Of a DNA stretch of 64,000 bases, positions 16,578 to 27,514 are shown piece by piece (the first letter of the stretch is position 1; each line of letters begins with the position of its first letter). The notes beneath the pieces were generated by a model, which ran no database searches, was not told where the DNA came from, and worked only from the letters and a program-made list of their open reading frames with translations. The stretch comes from Verrucomicrobiia bacterium (GTDB taxonomy: Bacteria > Verrucomicrobiota > Verrucomicrobiae > Limisphaerales > JAKPVM01): positions 1-64,000 of the forward strand of contig JAOADO010000002.1 in the NCBI GenBank assembly GCA_026417275.1. The letters run 5' to 3'. Position numbers and translations under genes: made by a program.

Positions 16578-18386
16578 ATGAACACTGCGCCGACGCAAAA
16601 TAAAAAACTAATCCAATGGGTTAACGAAATGGCAAACTTATGCCAGCCAGCTAACGTTCACTGGTGTGATGGTTCAGACGCAGAATACAATTCGCTTTGC
16701 GAATTGATGGTTAAAGGCGGCACATTCACAAGATTAAACGATAAACTTTTCCCGAACAGTTACTTAGCTCGTTCACATCCCAGCGACGTTGCCCGTGTCG
16801 AAGATAGAACATTCATTTGCTCAAGCAACAAAGATGATGTCGGTCCAACAAACAATTGGGCAGACCCGGTCGAAATGAAAAAAACGCTGCAGAGACTTTT
16901 CACCGGTTGCATGCGTGGCAGAACAATGTATGTAATTCCATTTGCAATGGGACCGCTGAATTCCCCCATTGTTAAAATTGGCATTGAAATTACAGATTCT
17001 CCATATGTCGTCGTAAACATGCGTATCATGACTCGCATGGGCAAAGCGGTGCTGGATAAATTAGGCGCAGATGGCAATTTTATTCCTTGTATGCACTCGG
17101 TGGGAGCGCCGCTTGCGCCAGGGCAAAAAGACGTCTCCTGGCCATGCGAACCCGACCCGGCTAAAAAATACATCGTCCACTTCCCGGAAGAACCATCAAT
17201 CTGGTCCTATGGCTCCGGTTACGGCGGCAACGCATTACTCGGCAAAAAATGCTTGGCACTGAGAATTGCTTCAGTCGTAGCCAAAAATGAAGGGTGGCTC
17301 GCCGAACACATGCTAATACTCTCACTCACATCCCCCGAAGGCAAAAAATACTACATTGCCGCCGCTTTCCCGAGCGCATGCGGAAAAACCAACCTGGCAA
17401 TGATGAATCCAACCCTGCCTGGCTGGACTCTCCGTTGCCTTGGCGACGACATCGCATGGATTCGCATTGGCAAAGACGGAAGACTCTACGCAGTAAATCC
17501 CGAGACCGGATTCTTTGGCGTTGCGCCGGGAACATCCAATAAATCCAACCCGAACGCGCTAAAAACCGTCCAGAGCAACACCATTTTCACAAACGTCCTT
17601 CTGACCCCAGAAAACGGAATTTGGTGGGAAGACATGGGCGTTCCTGCACCAGCAAAAGGCATTGACTGGCAGGGTCAGGAATGGACACCAGATTGCGGTA
17701 GAAAGGGCGCTCATCCAAATGCACGCTTTACCGCCCCAGCAAAACAATGCCCGGTAATTGACCCGGATTGGGAAAACCCAGAAGGCGTTCCCCTCTCGGC
17801 AATCCTCTTCGGCGGTCGCAGAACACATGTCGTTCCGCTTGTTTCAGAAGCCTTCGATTGGGACCATGGCGTATTTATGGGCGCATCCGCAGGTTCTGAA
17901 ACCACTGCTGCGGCTTTGCACCAGGTCGGCGTACTCCGTAGAGACCCATTCGCAATGCTCCCATTCTGCGGATACAACATGGGCGATTATTTTGCTCACT
18001 GGCTCTCATTCACCAAACGAACAAGCCCGGACAAATTGCCAAAAATCTTCTTCGTCAACTGGTTCCGCAGAGGAGACAAGAACGAATTCCTCTGGCCCGG
18101 CTTTGGCGAAAACAGCCGTGTCCTCAAATGGATATGCGAAAGAGTAGATGGCAAAGGCAAAGCCGTTAAAACACCAATTGGCTACTTGCCAACAAAAGAC
18201 GCCCTCGACCTGAGCGGACTCAACTTCTCAGACGAAACACTCAATAAACTCCTCGCTGTTGACACTGAAGGCTGGAAAAAAGAAGTCCAGGAAATCGAAG
18301 ACTACTTCAAGAAATTCGGCAATCGTTTGCCCGAACGTCTGGCGCAACAGTTTAAACAACTCCAGAGTAGACTCGAAGGAAAATAA
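16578..18386 (+). CDS. pckG: Phosphoenolpyruvate carboxykinase (GTP)
   Basis: 602 residues, the length of the GTP-dependent class. The family P-loop FPSACGKTN (264-272) has the reactive Cys typical of GTP-type enzymes, and the C-terminal half carries the conserved [20 protein letters not shown] stretch that binds the nucleotide and the mobile lid. The enzyme interconverts oxaloacetate and phosphoenolpyruvate, using GTP/GDP and Mn2+. A malic enzyme gene 1 kb downstream suggests a node linking C4 acids to C3 units. It has its own hairpin terminator. Confidence 0.97.
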   Translation: MNTAPTQNKKLIQWVNEMANLCQPANVHWCDGSDAEYNSLCELMVKGGTFTRLNDKLFPNSYLARSHPSDVARVEDRTFICSSNKDDVGPTNNWADPVEMKKTLQRLFTGCMRGRTMYVIPFAMGPLNSPIVKIGIEITDSPYVVVNMRIMTRMGKAVLDKLGADGNFIPCMHSVGAPLAPGQKDVSWPCEPDPAKKYIVHFPEEPSIWSYGSGYGGNALLGKKCLALRIASVVAKNEGWLAEHMLILSLTSPEGKKYYIAAAFPSACGKTNLAMMNPTLPGWTLRCLGDDIAWIRIGKDGRLYAVNPETGFFGVAPGTSNKSNPNALKTVQSNTIFTNVLLTPENGIWWEDMGVPAPAKGIDWQGQEWTPDCGRKGAHPNARFTAPAKQCPVIDPDWENPEGVPLSAILFGGRRTHVVPLVSEAFDWDHGVFMGASAGSETTAAALHQVGVLRRDPFAMLPFCGYNMGDYFAHWLSFTKRTSPDKLPKIFFVNWFRRGDKNEFLWPGFGENSRVLKWICERVDGKGKAVKTPIGYLPTKDALDLSGLNFSDETLNKLLAVDTEGWKKEVQEIEDYFKKFGNRLPERLAQQFKQLQSRLEGK

Positions 18387-18411
18387 CATTTAAGTGGAAA
18401 CACTAAAAAAC

Positions 18412-18456
18412 AAGCGCTATTATGGCTCTATAAACATCCATAATAGCGCTTTTTTT
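18412..18456 (+). terminator. Hairpin terminator after pckG
   Basis: A 14-bp perfect inverted repeat AAGCGCTATTATGG / CCATAATAGCGCTT (18412-18425 and 18438-18451) with a 12-base loop ends in a run of seven T. It finishes only 11 bases before the first possible purE start codon. Confidence 0.92.
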
Positions 18457-18467
18457 ATCCATGCTAT

Positions 18468-18977
18468 ATGAATAACATGAATCCAATGGTTGCTGTTATA
18501 ATGGGAAGCGCTTCTGACTGGGAAATCGTCAAAGAAGCCGTTACAACTTTGAAAAAATTCGAAATCCCCGTCGAAGCGCATGTTATGTCCGCGCATAGAA
18601 CTCCAGATATTGCGGCTGAATTCGCTCGCAATGCAGAGAGCAAAGGAATAAAAGTAATAATTGCGGCGGCCGGCGGCGCCGCACACCTTGCAGGTGTCAT
18701 CTCCGCCCATACAACACTACCTGTCATCGGCATACCAATCCCGAGCGTATTAAACGGACTTGATTCCCTGCTCTCAATAGTTCAAATGCCGGGCGGAATC
18801 CCCGTGGCGACAATGGCAATCGGCAAAGCTGGAGCCGTTAATGCCGCCATCTTCGCGGCGCAAATCCTTGCAATATCAGACCACAACCTCCAAACAAAAC
18901 TCAAACAACACAAAGAATCGCTCAAACAAACAGTCCTGGAAGGCGATTCCAAAATTCAAGCAGAACTCAACAAATAA
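18468..18977 (+). CDS. purE: N5-carboxyaminoimidazole ribonucleotide mutase
   Basis: 169 residues, the size of class I PurE. GSASD (13-17), SAHRTP with the catalytic His (41-46) and AAGGAAHL (67-74) are the substrate-binding signatures. The enzyme moves the carboxyl group of N5-CAIR to C4 in purine synthesis and works with PurK, which is not in this window. ATG codons at 18468, 18477 and 18486 are all possible and none has a clear ribosome site. The start is 11 bases past the pckG terminator, so its own promoter would have to overlap that hairpin or the upstream gene. Confidence 0.95.
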   Translation: MNNMNPMVAVIMGSASDWEIVKEAVTTLKKFEIPVEAHVMSAHRTPDIAAEFARNAESKGIKVIIAAAGGAAHLAGVISAHTTLPVIGIPIPSVLNGLDSLLSIVQMPGGIPVATMAIGKAGAVNAAIFAAQILAISDHNLQTKLKQHKESLKQTVLEGDSKIQAELNK

Positions 18978-20985
<2,008 letters not shown>

Positions 20986-21010
20986 TATCACTTAATAATA
21001 TAAATTCTGA

Positions 21011-21045
21011 AAGCGTCGCGATAACTTATATCGCGACGCTTTTTT
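21011..21045 (+). terminator. Hairpin terminator after maeA
   Basis: A 13-bp perfect inverted repeat AAGCGTCGCGATA / TATCGCGACGCTT (21011-21023 and 21029-21041) with a five-base loop runs into six T. Confidence 0.93.
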
Positions 21046-21134
21046 ATTCAATCTCCACCTCTCCCCAAAAACAATACCGATTTTTTAAACCCTTTGCTTT
21101 ACATATCCACATGTTTTGAGCATACTGAGAAACT

Positions 21135-22013
21135 ATGAAAATTCGGGATTTTATTTTTATCAATCTTTTGGTTGTCTTATTGGCGATTCACAATTCCGAA
21201 GGCGCAGGCGCCCCCACAAACATTCCCCCCATTTTAACCAACCTTACGCATCCTGTAAAAATAGCCCTCATTTCGGATATCCATATCAACCACGGTACAA
21301 ACCAGGCGCTTTATCAAGCAAACTATGAAAAAGTCATTGCACAAGTAAATAACGAAAAAGTTGACGCGGTCATAATTTCCGGAGACCTCACAGAAGACGG
21401 AACAAGCAAAGAATATTCAGACTTCAAAAAACTGACAAAACAATTTATATCACCAGTCTTTTTTATCCCCGGCAATCATGATATCGGAAACAAACAAATC
21501 AGCGGAAAAAAAGGAGAAATCAATTTCAAAAGATTGACAGATTTTCACTTAAAACTTGGAAAATCGTGGTTTTCCACAGACTGTGGCGACGTAAAAATCG
21601 TAGGAGCAAACTCCTGCCTCATGGGAAGCGGCTTCCAAAAAGAAGAACAAATGTGGAAATTTCTCGAAAAACAAATGCCGCGAAAACCCATAAAACCAAT
21701 CATTTTCGTTACCCACCATCCCCTTTATGAAAAGAAAATCGAAGAAAAAGGCGGCGAATACTGGAACGTAGAACCAGCCGAAAGATTCCGATTGATGGGA
21801 CTTTTTCAACAATCCGGCGTTGTCGCCGCGCTCTCCGGTCATTTGCATCGTCCTGTCACCAACAACTATAACGGCGTCCTTTATTACACCACACACCCGG
21901 TCGCTTTCGGATTACCTAAAGGAAAACAAAAACCTGGCTGGACACTCATTACCGTCTCCAGCAACGGAATTAACCTGAAACCATTTTTTATCGAAACGAA
22001 CAACTCAAATTAA
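21135..22013 (+). CDS. Exported calcineurin-type metallophosphoesterase
   Basis: 292 residues. The N-terminus has a basic start, a hydrophobic stretch (about 6-18) and a possible cleavage near EGAGA, so export is likely. All dinuclear-metal motifs are visible: SDIH (47-50), GDLTEDG (83-89), GNHD (113-116), THHP and GHLH. The fold hydrolyses phosphomono- or diesters; the substrate is unknown, with cAMP phosphodiesterase-like and purple-phosphatase-like enzymes as relatives. It follows the maeA terminator and precedes mqnE by 71 bases. Confidence 0.88.
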   Translation: MKIRDFIFINLLVVLLAIHNSEGAGAPTNIPPILTNLTHPVKIALISDIHINHGTNQALYQANYEKVIAQVNNEKVDAVIISGDLTEDGTSKEYSDFKKLTKQFISPVFFIPGNHDIGNKQISGKKGEINFKRLTDFHLKLGKSWFSTDCGDVKIVGANSCLMGSGFQKEEQMWKFLEKQMPRKPIKPIIFVTHHPLYEKKIEEKGGEYWNVEPAERFRLMGLFQQSGVVAALSGHLHRPVTNNYNGVLYYTTHPVAFGLPKGKQKPGWTLITVSSNGINLKPFFIETNNSN

Positions 22014-22084
22014 ACATCCCTTACCACGTCAATTAACATCTCTGCGATTGGTCGATAATCAATTTTGTGCTATCTTACTAAAAA

Positions 22085-23257
22085 ATGGATTTTTGCATAA
22101 AAAACAGCGGACTGGTTGATATTTACGAAAAAGTAACCGAAGGCAAAAGAATTACCGAAGAAGAAGGCTTGCGTTTATTCAAGTCCAACGACCTCAACGC
22201 CCTCTCCGCAATTGCAGACCTAGCCAACCGTCGGAAAAACGGAAACCGTGCCGCCTATCTCCTCAACCGTTACATCAACTATTCAAATTACTGCATTCTC
22301 TCATGCCAATTTTGCGCATTCGGAAAAAAGAAAAGAGACAACAACGGTTTTGAACTTACCATCGAAGAAATCCTTGAACGCGCTCGTCAGGCAATCGCTC
22401 TCGGCGCAACAGAACTCCACATTGTCGGAGGTCTTCACCCATCTCTGCCATACAATTATTACACCGGCTTCTTAAAAGCCCTGAAAAAAAATTTTCCGCA
22501 AATTCACATAAAAGCGTTCACAGCAATTGAAATTTTGCACCTCTCATGGCTTGCCAAAAAAACAGTCAAAGACACCCTCCTTGAACTTAAAGAAACGGGA
22601 CTTGATTGCCTAACCGGTGGCGGTGCAGAGATTTTTAATCCACAGGTTAGAAACAAAATAGCACGCGGAAAAGAAACCGCCGAAGAATACCTCGAAGTGC
22701 ACCGAACATGGCATAAACTCGGTGGACGTAGCACCTGCACAATGCTTTACGGACACGTGGAAAGTCTTGAAGACCGCATTGACCACCTCCGACGCCTCCG
22801 CGAACTCCAAGATGAAACTGGTGGCTTCTGCGGTTTCATTCCGCTCCCGTACCAACCGGAAAACAACGAAATCCCCGTCGAACATCCCCCAACCGGATTC
22901 GACACATTGCGAACAATTGCCGTAAGCCGGGTCTTTCTAGACAACATAAAACACATCACTGCCTACTGGGTCGGAATGGGATTAAAACTTGCGCAGGTGG
23001 CTCTGAACTTCGGTGCAGACGACCTGCACGGCACCATCCAGGAAGAATACATCTTCCACATGGCAGGAGCAAAAACACCACAACTACTCACAGAACAAAT
23101 ACTTGTAAGAACAATTCAAGAAACCGGAAAAATCGCAGTCCAGAGAAACACATTTTACGAACCGATTAAAATCTGGGACAAATCCATTGCAAACCCCGCA
23201 AAACTTTCAAATTTAGAAACCACTGCAATATTGAATGCCAATCTGGCAACAGGATAA
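22085..23257 (+). CDS. mqnE: Aminodeoxyfutalosine synthase (radical SAM)
   Basis: 390 residues. The radical-SAM cluster motif CX3CX2C is Cys70, Cys74, Cys77 (CILSCQFC). Further family marks are VGGLHP, KAFTAIEI, the GGGAEIF stretch and the C-terminal GADDLHGT with HMAGA, which together fit MqnE better than the related cyclase MqnC. It joins 3-enolpyruvoyl-oxy-benzoate to the SAM adenosyl radical to give aminofutalosine in menaquinone synthesis. With the MqnD-like gene at 1372 it points to the futalosine pathway. Confidence 0.92.
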   Translation: MDFCIKNSGLVDIYEKVTEGKRITEEEGLRLFKSNDLNALSAIADLANRRKNGNRAAYLLNRYINYSNYCILSCQFCAFGKKKRDNNGFELTIEEILERARQAIALGATELHIVGGLHPSLPYNYYTGFLKALKKNFPQIHIKAFTAIEILHLSWLAKKTVKDTLLELKETGLDCLTGGGAEIFNPQVRNKIARGKETAEEYLEVHRTWHKLGGRSTCTMLYGHVESLEDRIDHLRRLRELQDETGGFCGFIPLPYQPENNEIPVEHPPTGFDTLRTIAVSRVFLDNIKHITAYWVGMGLKLAQVALNFGADDLHGTIQEEYIFHMAGAKTPQLLTEQILVRTIQETGKIAVQRNTFYEPIKIWDKSIANPAKLSNLETTAILNANLATG

Positions 23258-23283
23258 TATTTTTAAATTATAAAAACAATTCA

Positions 23284-24792
23284 TTAACCCACCGGTTGTG
23301 GCTCTTCCTGCATACCACCAGACTCACCAGAAGGAACAACAGAAGGAACTACCACTTTAGCCTTTTCTTCGGCTTCAGCCATTCGCTTTAAATAAACGGC
23401 CATCGCAATAAACAACCATATAATTGGCGCGTTAAGATCTGCTCCAACATAAATGGCAAGCGTTAAACCAACAAGATTAGAACCAACCCAGATATAAAGC
23501 TCCGAAAGCTCTTTATCAGAATCTTTAAACCTTTCGGCAAATTTAAAAGTAATCCAGAGCTTTTCAATAAAAACAAAAAGAAACAGGATTAACGCGGGAA
23601 TTCCAAGAGAATATGCGCACGAAATATAACCATTATGAATCCCCCCTGTGGCAAGGTCTACCTCCAGCCGAGCATCCTCAAATTGCGATACATCGGCAAA
23701 AACCCACGCGTTTTCAACGCCCCCATATCCCTTCCCAAACAACGGATTTGCAGCAATTTCATTCATTGCGCGCCGCCACCGCATAATTCGCCAATCCGAA
23801 GTATCCACAGCGCCGCTTGCCTCCGCCACACGACGACTCACAATCGAAAGCACCCGCATAAAACCAACACCTCGGCTAAGGTCAAGCCGTTCGCCAATAT
23901 AATAAAAAGAAATGAGAATAAAAGCAATCCCCACACACGAAACCGCAAATTTAAAATACTGCCTCCTGTACAACTGAACAGCCACAATAATGGCAAGCAC
24001 TTGCGCAAAACTCCCTCGATTTCCCCCGAGAAATATTGCCATCGCGCCGAGTAAAAATAAGAAAGTTCTCTTCCATTTGCTCCACCCGGTCGCTTCGGGT
24101 AGAATCGCTAACGATATAAGAACAATTCCAAACGATGGAAGAGCAACAAATCTCAGCCACCCATTATCATAAAAACTAACGTTCACCCCGAAAAGCGAAA
24201 TCCAGTATGCCGCCGTCGGACTCTTCGAAAATACAAACGGCGTCATTAAAAAAATAAAAAATATGGATACCTTGCACAACCATTTGAGCAATTCCTTTAC
24301 ATCCTGCCTGTTAGTAACAAAATAAGGAATAAGAAACACCATTATTAAACACATCGCATAATTCAAGTATGAACGAAATCCAGTCACGTTCGCACCAAAA
24401 CCTTTAACGTTCGGCATCACTGGATTTTTGCAATACCTGAATAAAACCCACGCAAAAAACAAAACAATCCCAACCGTTATACAATGTTTAACAACCCGCT
24501 GCTTCTCGCTGAGAGCATGTTCAAAGAAAAATTTCACACAACAAATCCCCAGAATTAACAGAAGGAATGGGAAATTGCTTATATATGGAATTGGCAACAC
24601 AAATGGACTCAGCAAACCAAGAGCAATCAATGGAATATAACCAGGAAAAACAAGCACATACAACATCAACCCAGCGTAAGCCGCCAGAAATAACATCGTG
24701 TAATCTCCACTCGCAAGCAGATATCCAAACACCACAGCCATTACCAGGACTATGGCAAGCACCAAAAGATGTTTGATTACCGATGGATTCAT
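23284..24792 (-). CDS. O-antigen ligase / polymerase-like membrane protein
   Basis: 502 residues with about ten to twelve hydrophobic segments. A large periplasmic-type loop between late helices contains GKGYGGVEN and IHNGYI, the pattern of Wzy_C/WaaL proteins, in which a conserved His works on undecaprenyl-linked sugar chains. The C-terminus is a Pro- and Glu-rich tail. Whether it ligates O-antigen to lipid A or polymerises an exopolysaccharide cannot be told, since no glycosyltransferases are next to it. It converges on mqnE with a 26-base gap. Confidence 0.8.
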   Translation of the reverse strand: MNPSVIKHLLVLAIVLVMAVVFGYLLASGDYTMLFLAAYAGLMLYVLVFPGYIPLIALGLLSPFVLPIPYISNFPFLLLILGICCVKFFFEHALSEKQRVVKHCITVGIVLFFAWVLFRYCKNPVMPNVKGFGANVTGFRSYLNYAMCLIMVFLIPYFVTNRQDVKELLKWLCKVSIFFIFLMTPFVFSKSPTAAYWISLFGVNVSFYDNGWLRFVALPSFGIVLISLAILPEATGWSKWKRTFLFLLGAMAIFLGGNRGSFAQVLAIIVAVQLYRRQYFKFAVSCVGIAFILISFYYIGERLDLSRGVGFMRVLSIVSRRVAEASGAVDTSDWRIMRWRRAMNEIAANPLFGKGYGGVENAWVFADVSQFEDARLEVDLATGGIHNGYISCAYSLGIPALILFLFVFIEKLWITFKFAERFKDSDKELSELYIWVGSNLVGLTLAIYVGADLNAPIIWLFIAMAVYLKRMAEAEEKAKVVVPSVVPSGESGGMQEEPQPVG

Positions 24793-24885
24793 TAATCTTA
24801 AAATCGCCTGTGGCTAACTCGCAGGCTTAATCTCTCAATAAAACTTGCTCCCGAATAAATTATCTCCAAATTCAAAAACATCAAC

Positions 24886-24927
24886 AAAAAAAGGCAAAGG
24901 AGCAACTTTCATACAACCTTTGCCTTT
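24886..24927 (-). terminator. Hairpin terminator after rho
   Basis: An 11-bp inverted repeat AAAGGCAAAGG / CCTTTGCCTTT (24890-24900 and 24917-24927) with a 16-base loop is followed on the minus strand by a run of T. It lies 30 bases after the rho stop codon. Confidence 0.8.
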
Positions 24928-24956
24928 GATTTTTATAAATTATCAAACTCGAAATT

Positions 24957-26093
24957 CTATTGACCTTTATCGAGCTTAGTCAACAATTCATCATTAGTCT
25001 TGTATTTCTTGCACGCTGTAATCAAAGTCTCCATCGCCTCCACCGGATTAAGGTCAACCATCATCCTGCGAAGTTTCCTCACCGCCTCAATCTGATGTTT
25101 CGGAAAAAGCTTTTCTTCCTTTCGCGTGCCGCTCTTTGGAATATCAATAGACGGAAAAATCCTCCTGTCTGCAAGCTTTCTATCCAGCACAAGTTCCATA
25201 TTGCCCGTGCCTTTGAACTCCTGGAAAATAAGCTCATCCATACGGCTTCCGGTTTCGATAAGCGCAGTCGCAATAATTGTCAGCGAACCGCCCCCTTCAA
25301 TCTTTCGTGCCGCGGCAAACATCTTCCTCGGTACCTCCAGCGCCCGCGCGTCTATACCGCCAGTCATTGTCCTGCCTGTGCCTCCAAAAACATTATTATA
25401 AGCGCGGGCTACGCGCGTCAAAGAATCTAACAACACAAAAACATCTTTACCCGTCTCAACCATCCTCCTGCAACGTTCAATCATAAATCGCGAAAGCCGC
25501 ACATGAGTTTCAAGATCCTGATCATTGGATGACGCAACAACCTCTGCTTTCACCGAACGCTGAAAATCGGTCACCTCCTCAGGACGTTCATCAATCAACA
25601 ACACAAGACAGTATACCTCAGGATGATTTGCAGTAATCGCGTTGGCAATCTGCTTTAAAATCGTGGTCTTTCCTGTTCTTGGCGGAGCAACAATCAAACC
25701 GCGCGTCCCTTTCCCTATCGGCGTAACAAGATCAATTATCCGTGTCTCGATTAAATCCGGCGCCGTCTCAAGCCTGAATTTTTCCACAGGGTCAATCGTG
25801 GTAAGATTTTCAAACCGCACAGACTTTAAATACTCATTAAACCCCATGCCATCCACAGTCTCAATAGACTTTAACTGCGGATTCACACCCCTGTGCGGTG
25901 GTTGAAGTTTGCCGACAATTAGCGAACCTTCACGAAGATAATTCTTCTTAATTGTGTCCGGCGTCACAAAGATATCTGTTGGCTTCGGAGAATAAAAATT
26001 CTCAGGTGACCTGAGAAAACCAAAACCCTTCTCAGATATTTCAAGATAACCTGAGCCAACTTCAGGTATAGTTTGAGTTGCAGTTGCGCCCAT
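24957..26093 (-). CDS. rho: Transcription termination factor Rho
   Basis: 378 residues, shorter than the roughly 420 of E. coli Rho, because the N-terminal helical Rho_N subdomain is missing; the protein begins almost directly with the cold-shock-like RNA-binding domain (GYLEISEKGFGFLR, about 15-28). The ATPase core has P-loop APPRTGKTT (136-144), a DERPEEVTD Walker-B-type region, the Q-loop segment TGGIDARAL and the R-loop. It is a hexameric RNA helicase that ends transcription. The first ATG is kept because no upstream in-frame start would add the missing subdomain. Confidence 0.96.
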   Translation of the reverse strand: MGATATQTIPEVGSGYLEISEKGFGFLRSPENFYSPKPTDIFVTPDTIKKNYLREGSLIVGKLQPPHRGVNPQLKSIETVDGMGFNEYLKSVRFENLTTIDPVEKFRLETAPDLIETRIIDLVTPIGKGTRGLIVAPPRTGKTTILKQIANAITANHPEVYCLVLLIDERPEEVTDFQRSVKAEVVASSNDQDLETHVRLSRFMIERCRRMVETGKDVFVLLDSLTRVARAYNNVFGGTGRTMTGGIDARALEVPRKMFAAARKIEGGGSLTIIATALIETGSRMDELIFQEFKGTGNMELVLDRKLADRRIFPSIDIPKSGTRKEEKLFPKHQIEAVRKLRRMMVDLNPVEAMETLITACKKYKTNDELLTKLDKGQ

Positions 26094-26146
26094 AATTTTT
26101 TTATCTGTGCAATAAATAGTTAGTTATTAAATATGGAATTTTAACG

Positions 26147-26161
26147 ACCCGTTCGACGGGT
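26147..26161 (-). promoter_or_regulatory. Hairpin in the presumed rho leader
   Basis: A 6-bp perfect stem with a three-base loop (ACCCGT, TCG, ACGGGT) sits 54 bases upstream of the rho ATG. Rho genes are commonly autoregulated through their leaders, so this may be part of such a leader; the link is an inference. Confidence 0.3.
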
Positions 26162-26563
26162 GAACATTGAACATGGAAAACCGCTTCGCCAAAATTATAT
26201 CACGATAAACACGGCTAACGGATAACCTTCAATCCACATTAAATTTACCTATTTTTAAAAAATTGCAAGTGTTTTTATAAAAAATTTTAAAAAATACAAC
26301 TTTTTAACTTTATAACCCACCCCAAATATATAAAAAAATACAATCCCACGCCCAATTTAAACGGATAAAACCCTTAAAATTATATAATTTCTCCCGCAAC
26401 ATCTTTAAATACTGTGCCAACATTCATCGCGTTTCCCCATCCCCCAGCCATATAATAGTCTCCATTTCTATAAAAACACTCTACTCCTGAGAGTCCCCAT
26501 TCACTCCCCCAGAGACCTGCTCATTTTTGAAACTCAAATACCACGCACACCGCCTTTATATAC

Positions 26564-26591
26564 TTGACTTATTAACAACTATCATTATATC
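26564..26591 (+). promoter_or_regulatory. Candidate promoter for the MBL-fold gene
   Basis: TTGACT (26564-26569), a five-of-six match to the -35 box, is followed after 16 bases by TATATC (26586-26591), a four-of-six match to the -10 box. The start codon lies about 48 bases beyond. Confidence 0.4.
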
Positions 26592-26639
26592 ATATAACCA
26601 ATTCTGAAACGACCATGCGTGTAGTAGTTTTTTACCTTT

Positions 26640-27479
26640 ATGAGAATTAAAATCTGGGGATGCCGCGGTTCCATTGCTACGCCCGGTCCAGAAACCCTGC
26701 GGTACGGCGGAAATACCACCTGCGTAGAAATGATTGGCAAAGATGGAACAGAAATTGTTATTGATGCTGGCTCTGGTGCGCGAAACCTTGGCAAAGATTT
26801 AATTAAAAGAAACATTCATGAAATCTACCTCTTATTCACCCATGCGCACTGGGACCACCTGCTCGGATTTCCATTTTTTGAACCAGCTTATTGCGAAGAT
26901 TGCAAAATCTATTTATGCGGTGGACCAAAAGCCCGGGATTCTCTAAAAAATTACTTAAACCACCAGATGCAGGCACCGTATTTCCCGGTTGACATGGAAC
27001 TTCTGCACGCCACATTCGAATTCGGTTTCGAAAACGCACACGGAAACAAAATCGGAAACATTCAAATTGAATCTATTTTATTAAGCCACCCAAACGGCGG
27101 CTACGGCTTTAAATTCGTTGAAAACGGAAACACATTCGTATTCCTCACAGATAACGAACTTGCTCATCCCCACGACCATTCCCCAAAATTCGATGATTAC
27201 GTGAACTTTTGCATGAACGCCGATATCCTTTTTCACGATGCTCAATTCACAGAAGAAGAATATCGAACAAAAAAAGGCTGGGGACACTCAAACTATTCAG
27301 ATGTTTTCAACCTTGCCGTCAAGGCGCGCGTCAAAAAACTCGGATTCTTCCACCACGACCCAGACCGTTCAGACGATGAACTGGATAGAATTGTTGAATC
27401 CTATCAAAACAAGGCAAAATCTCTAGCCAATGACATCACAATTTTTGCAGTCGCAGAAGGAATGGAATTTGAAATTTAA
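26640..27479 (+). CDS. MBL-fold metallohydrolase (PhnP / RNase Z-like)
   Basis: 279 residues of the metallo-beta-lactamase fold. The metal motif THAHWDH gives His68, His70, Asp72 and His73; later come a conserved His in LLSHPNGG and an Asp in LTDNE, then FHDAQ and GHSNY. This pattern resembles PhnP and cyclic-phosphodiesterase members of the fold. No signal peptide is seen, so it acts in the cytoplasm. The substrate is unknown. It converges on the propeller gene with a 35-base gap. Confidence 0.85.
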   Translation: MRIKIWGCRGSIATPGPETLRYGGNTTCVEMIGKDGTEIVIDAGSGARNLGKDLIKRNIHEIYLLFTHAHWDHLLGFPFFEPAYCEDCKIYLCGGPKARDSLKNYLNHQMQAPYFPVDMELLHATFEFGFENAHGNKIGNIQIESILLSHPNGGYGFKFVENGNTFVFLTDNELAHPHDHSPKFDDYVNFCMNADILFHDAQFTEEEYRTKKGWGHSNYSDVFNLAVKARVKKLGFFHHDPDRSDDELDRIVESYQNKAKSLANDITIFAVAEGMEFEI

Positions 27480-27514
27480 AAACCAGACGACAACAAACAT
27501 TCACAAAAAATTAC

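Larger units (their letters stand above)
26094..26639. other. 546-base divergent intergenic region (rho leader and MBL gene promoter)
   Basis: AT-rich with no supportable ORF. A palindrome ACCCGT-TCG-ACGGGT (26147-26161) lies about 55 bases before the rho start and would form a hairpin in the rho leader, a possible autoregulation site. The right end has a promoter-like pair for the plus-strand gene, listed separately. Confidence 0.4.
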
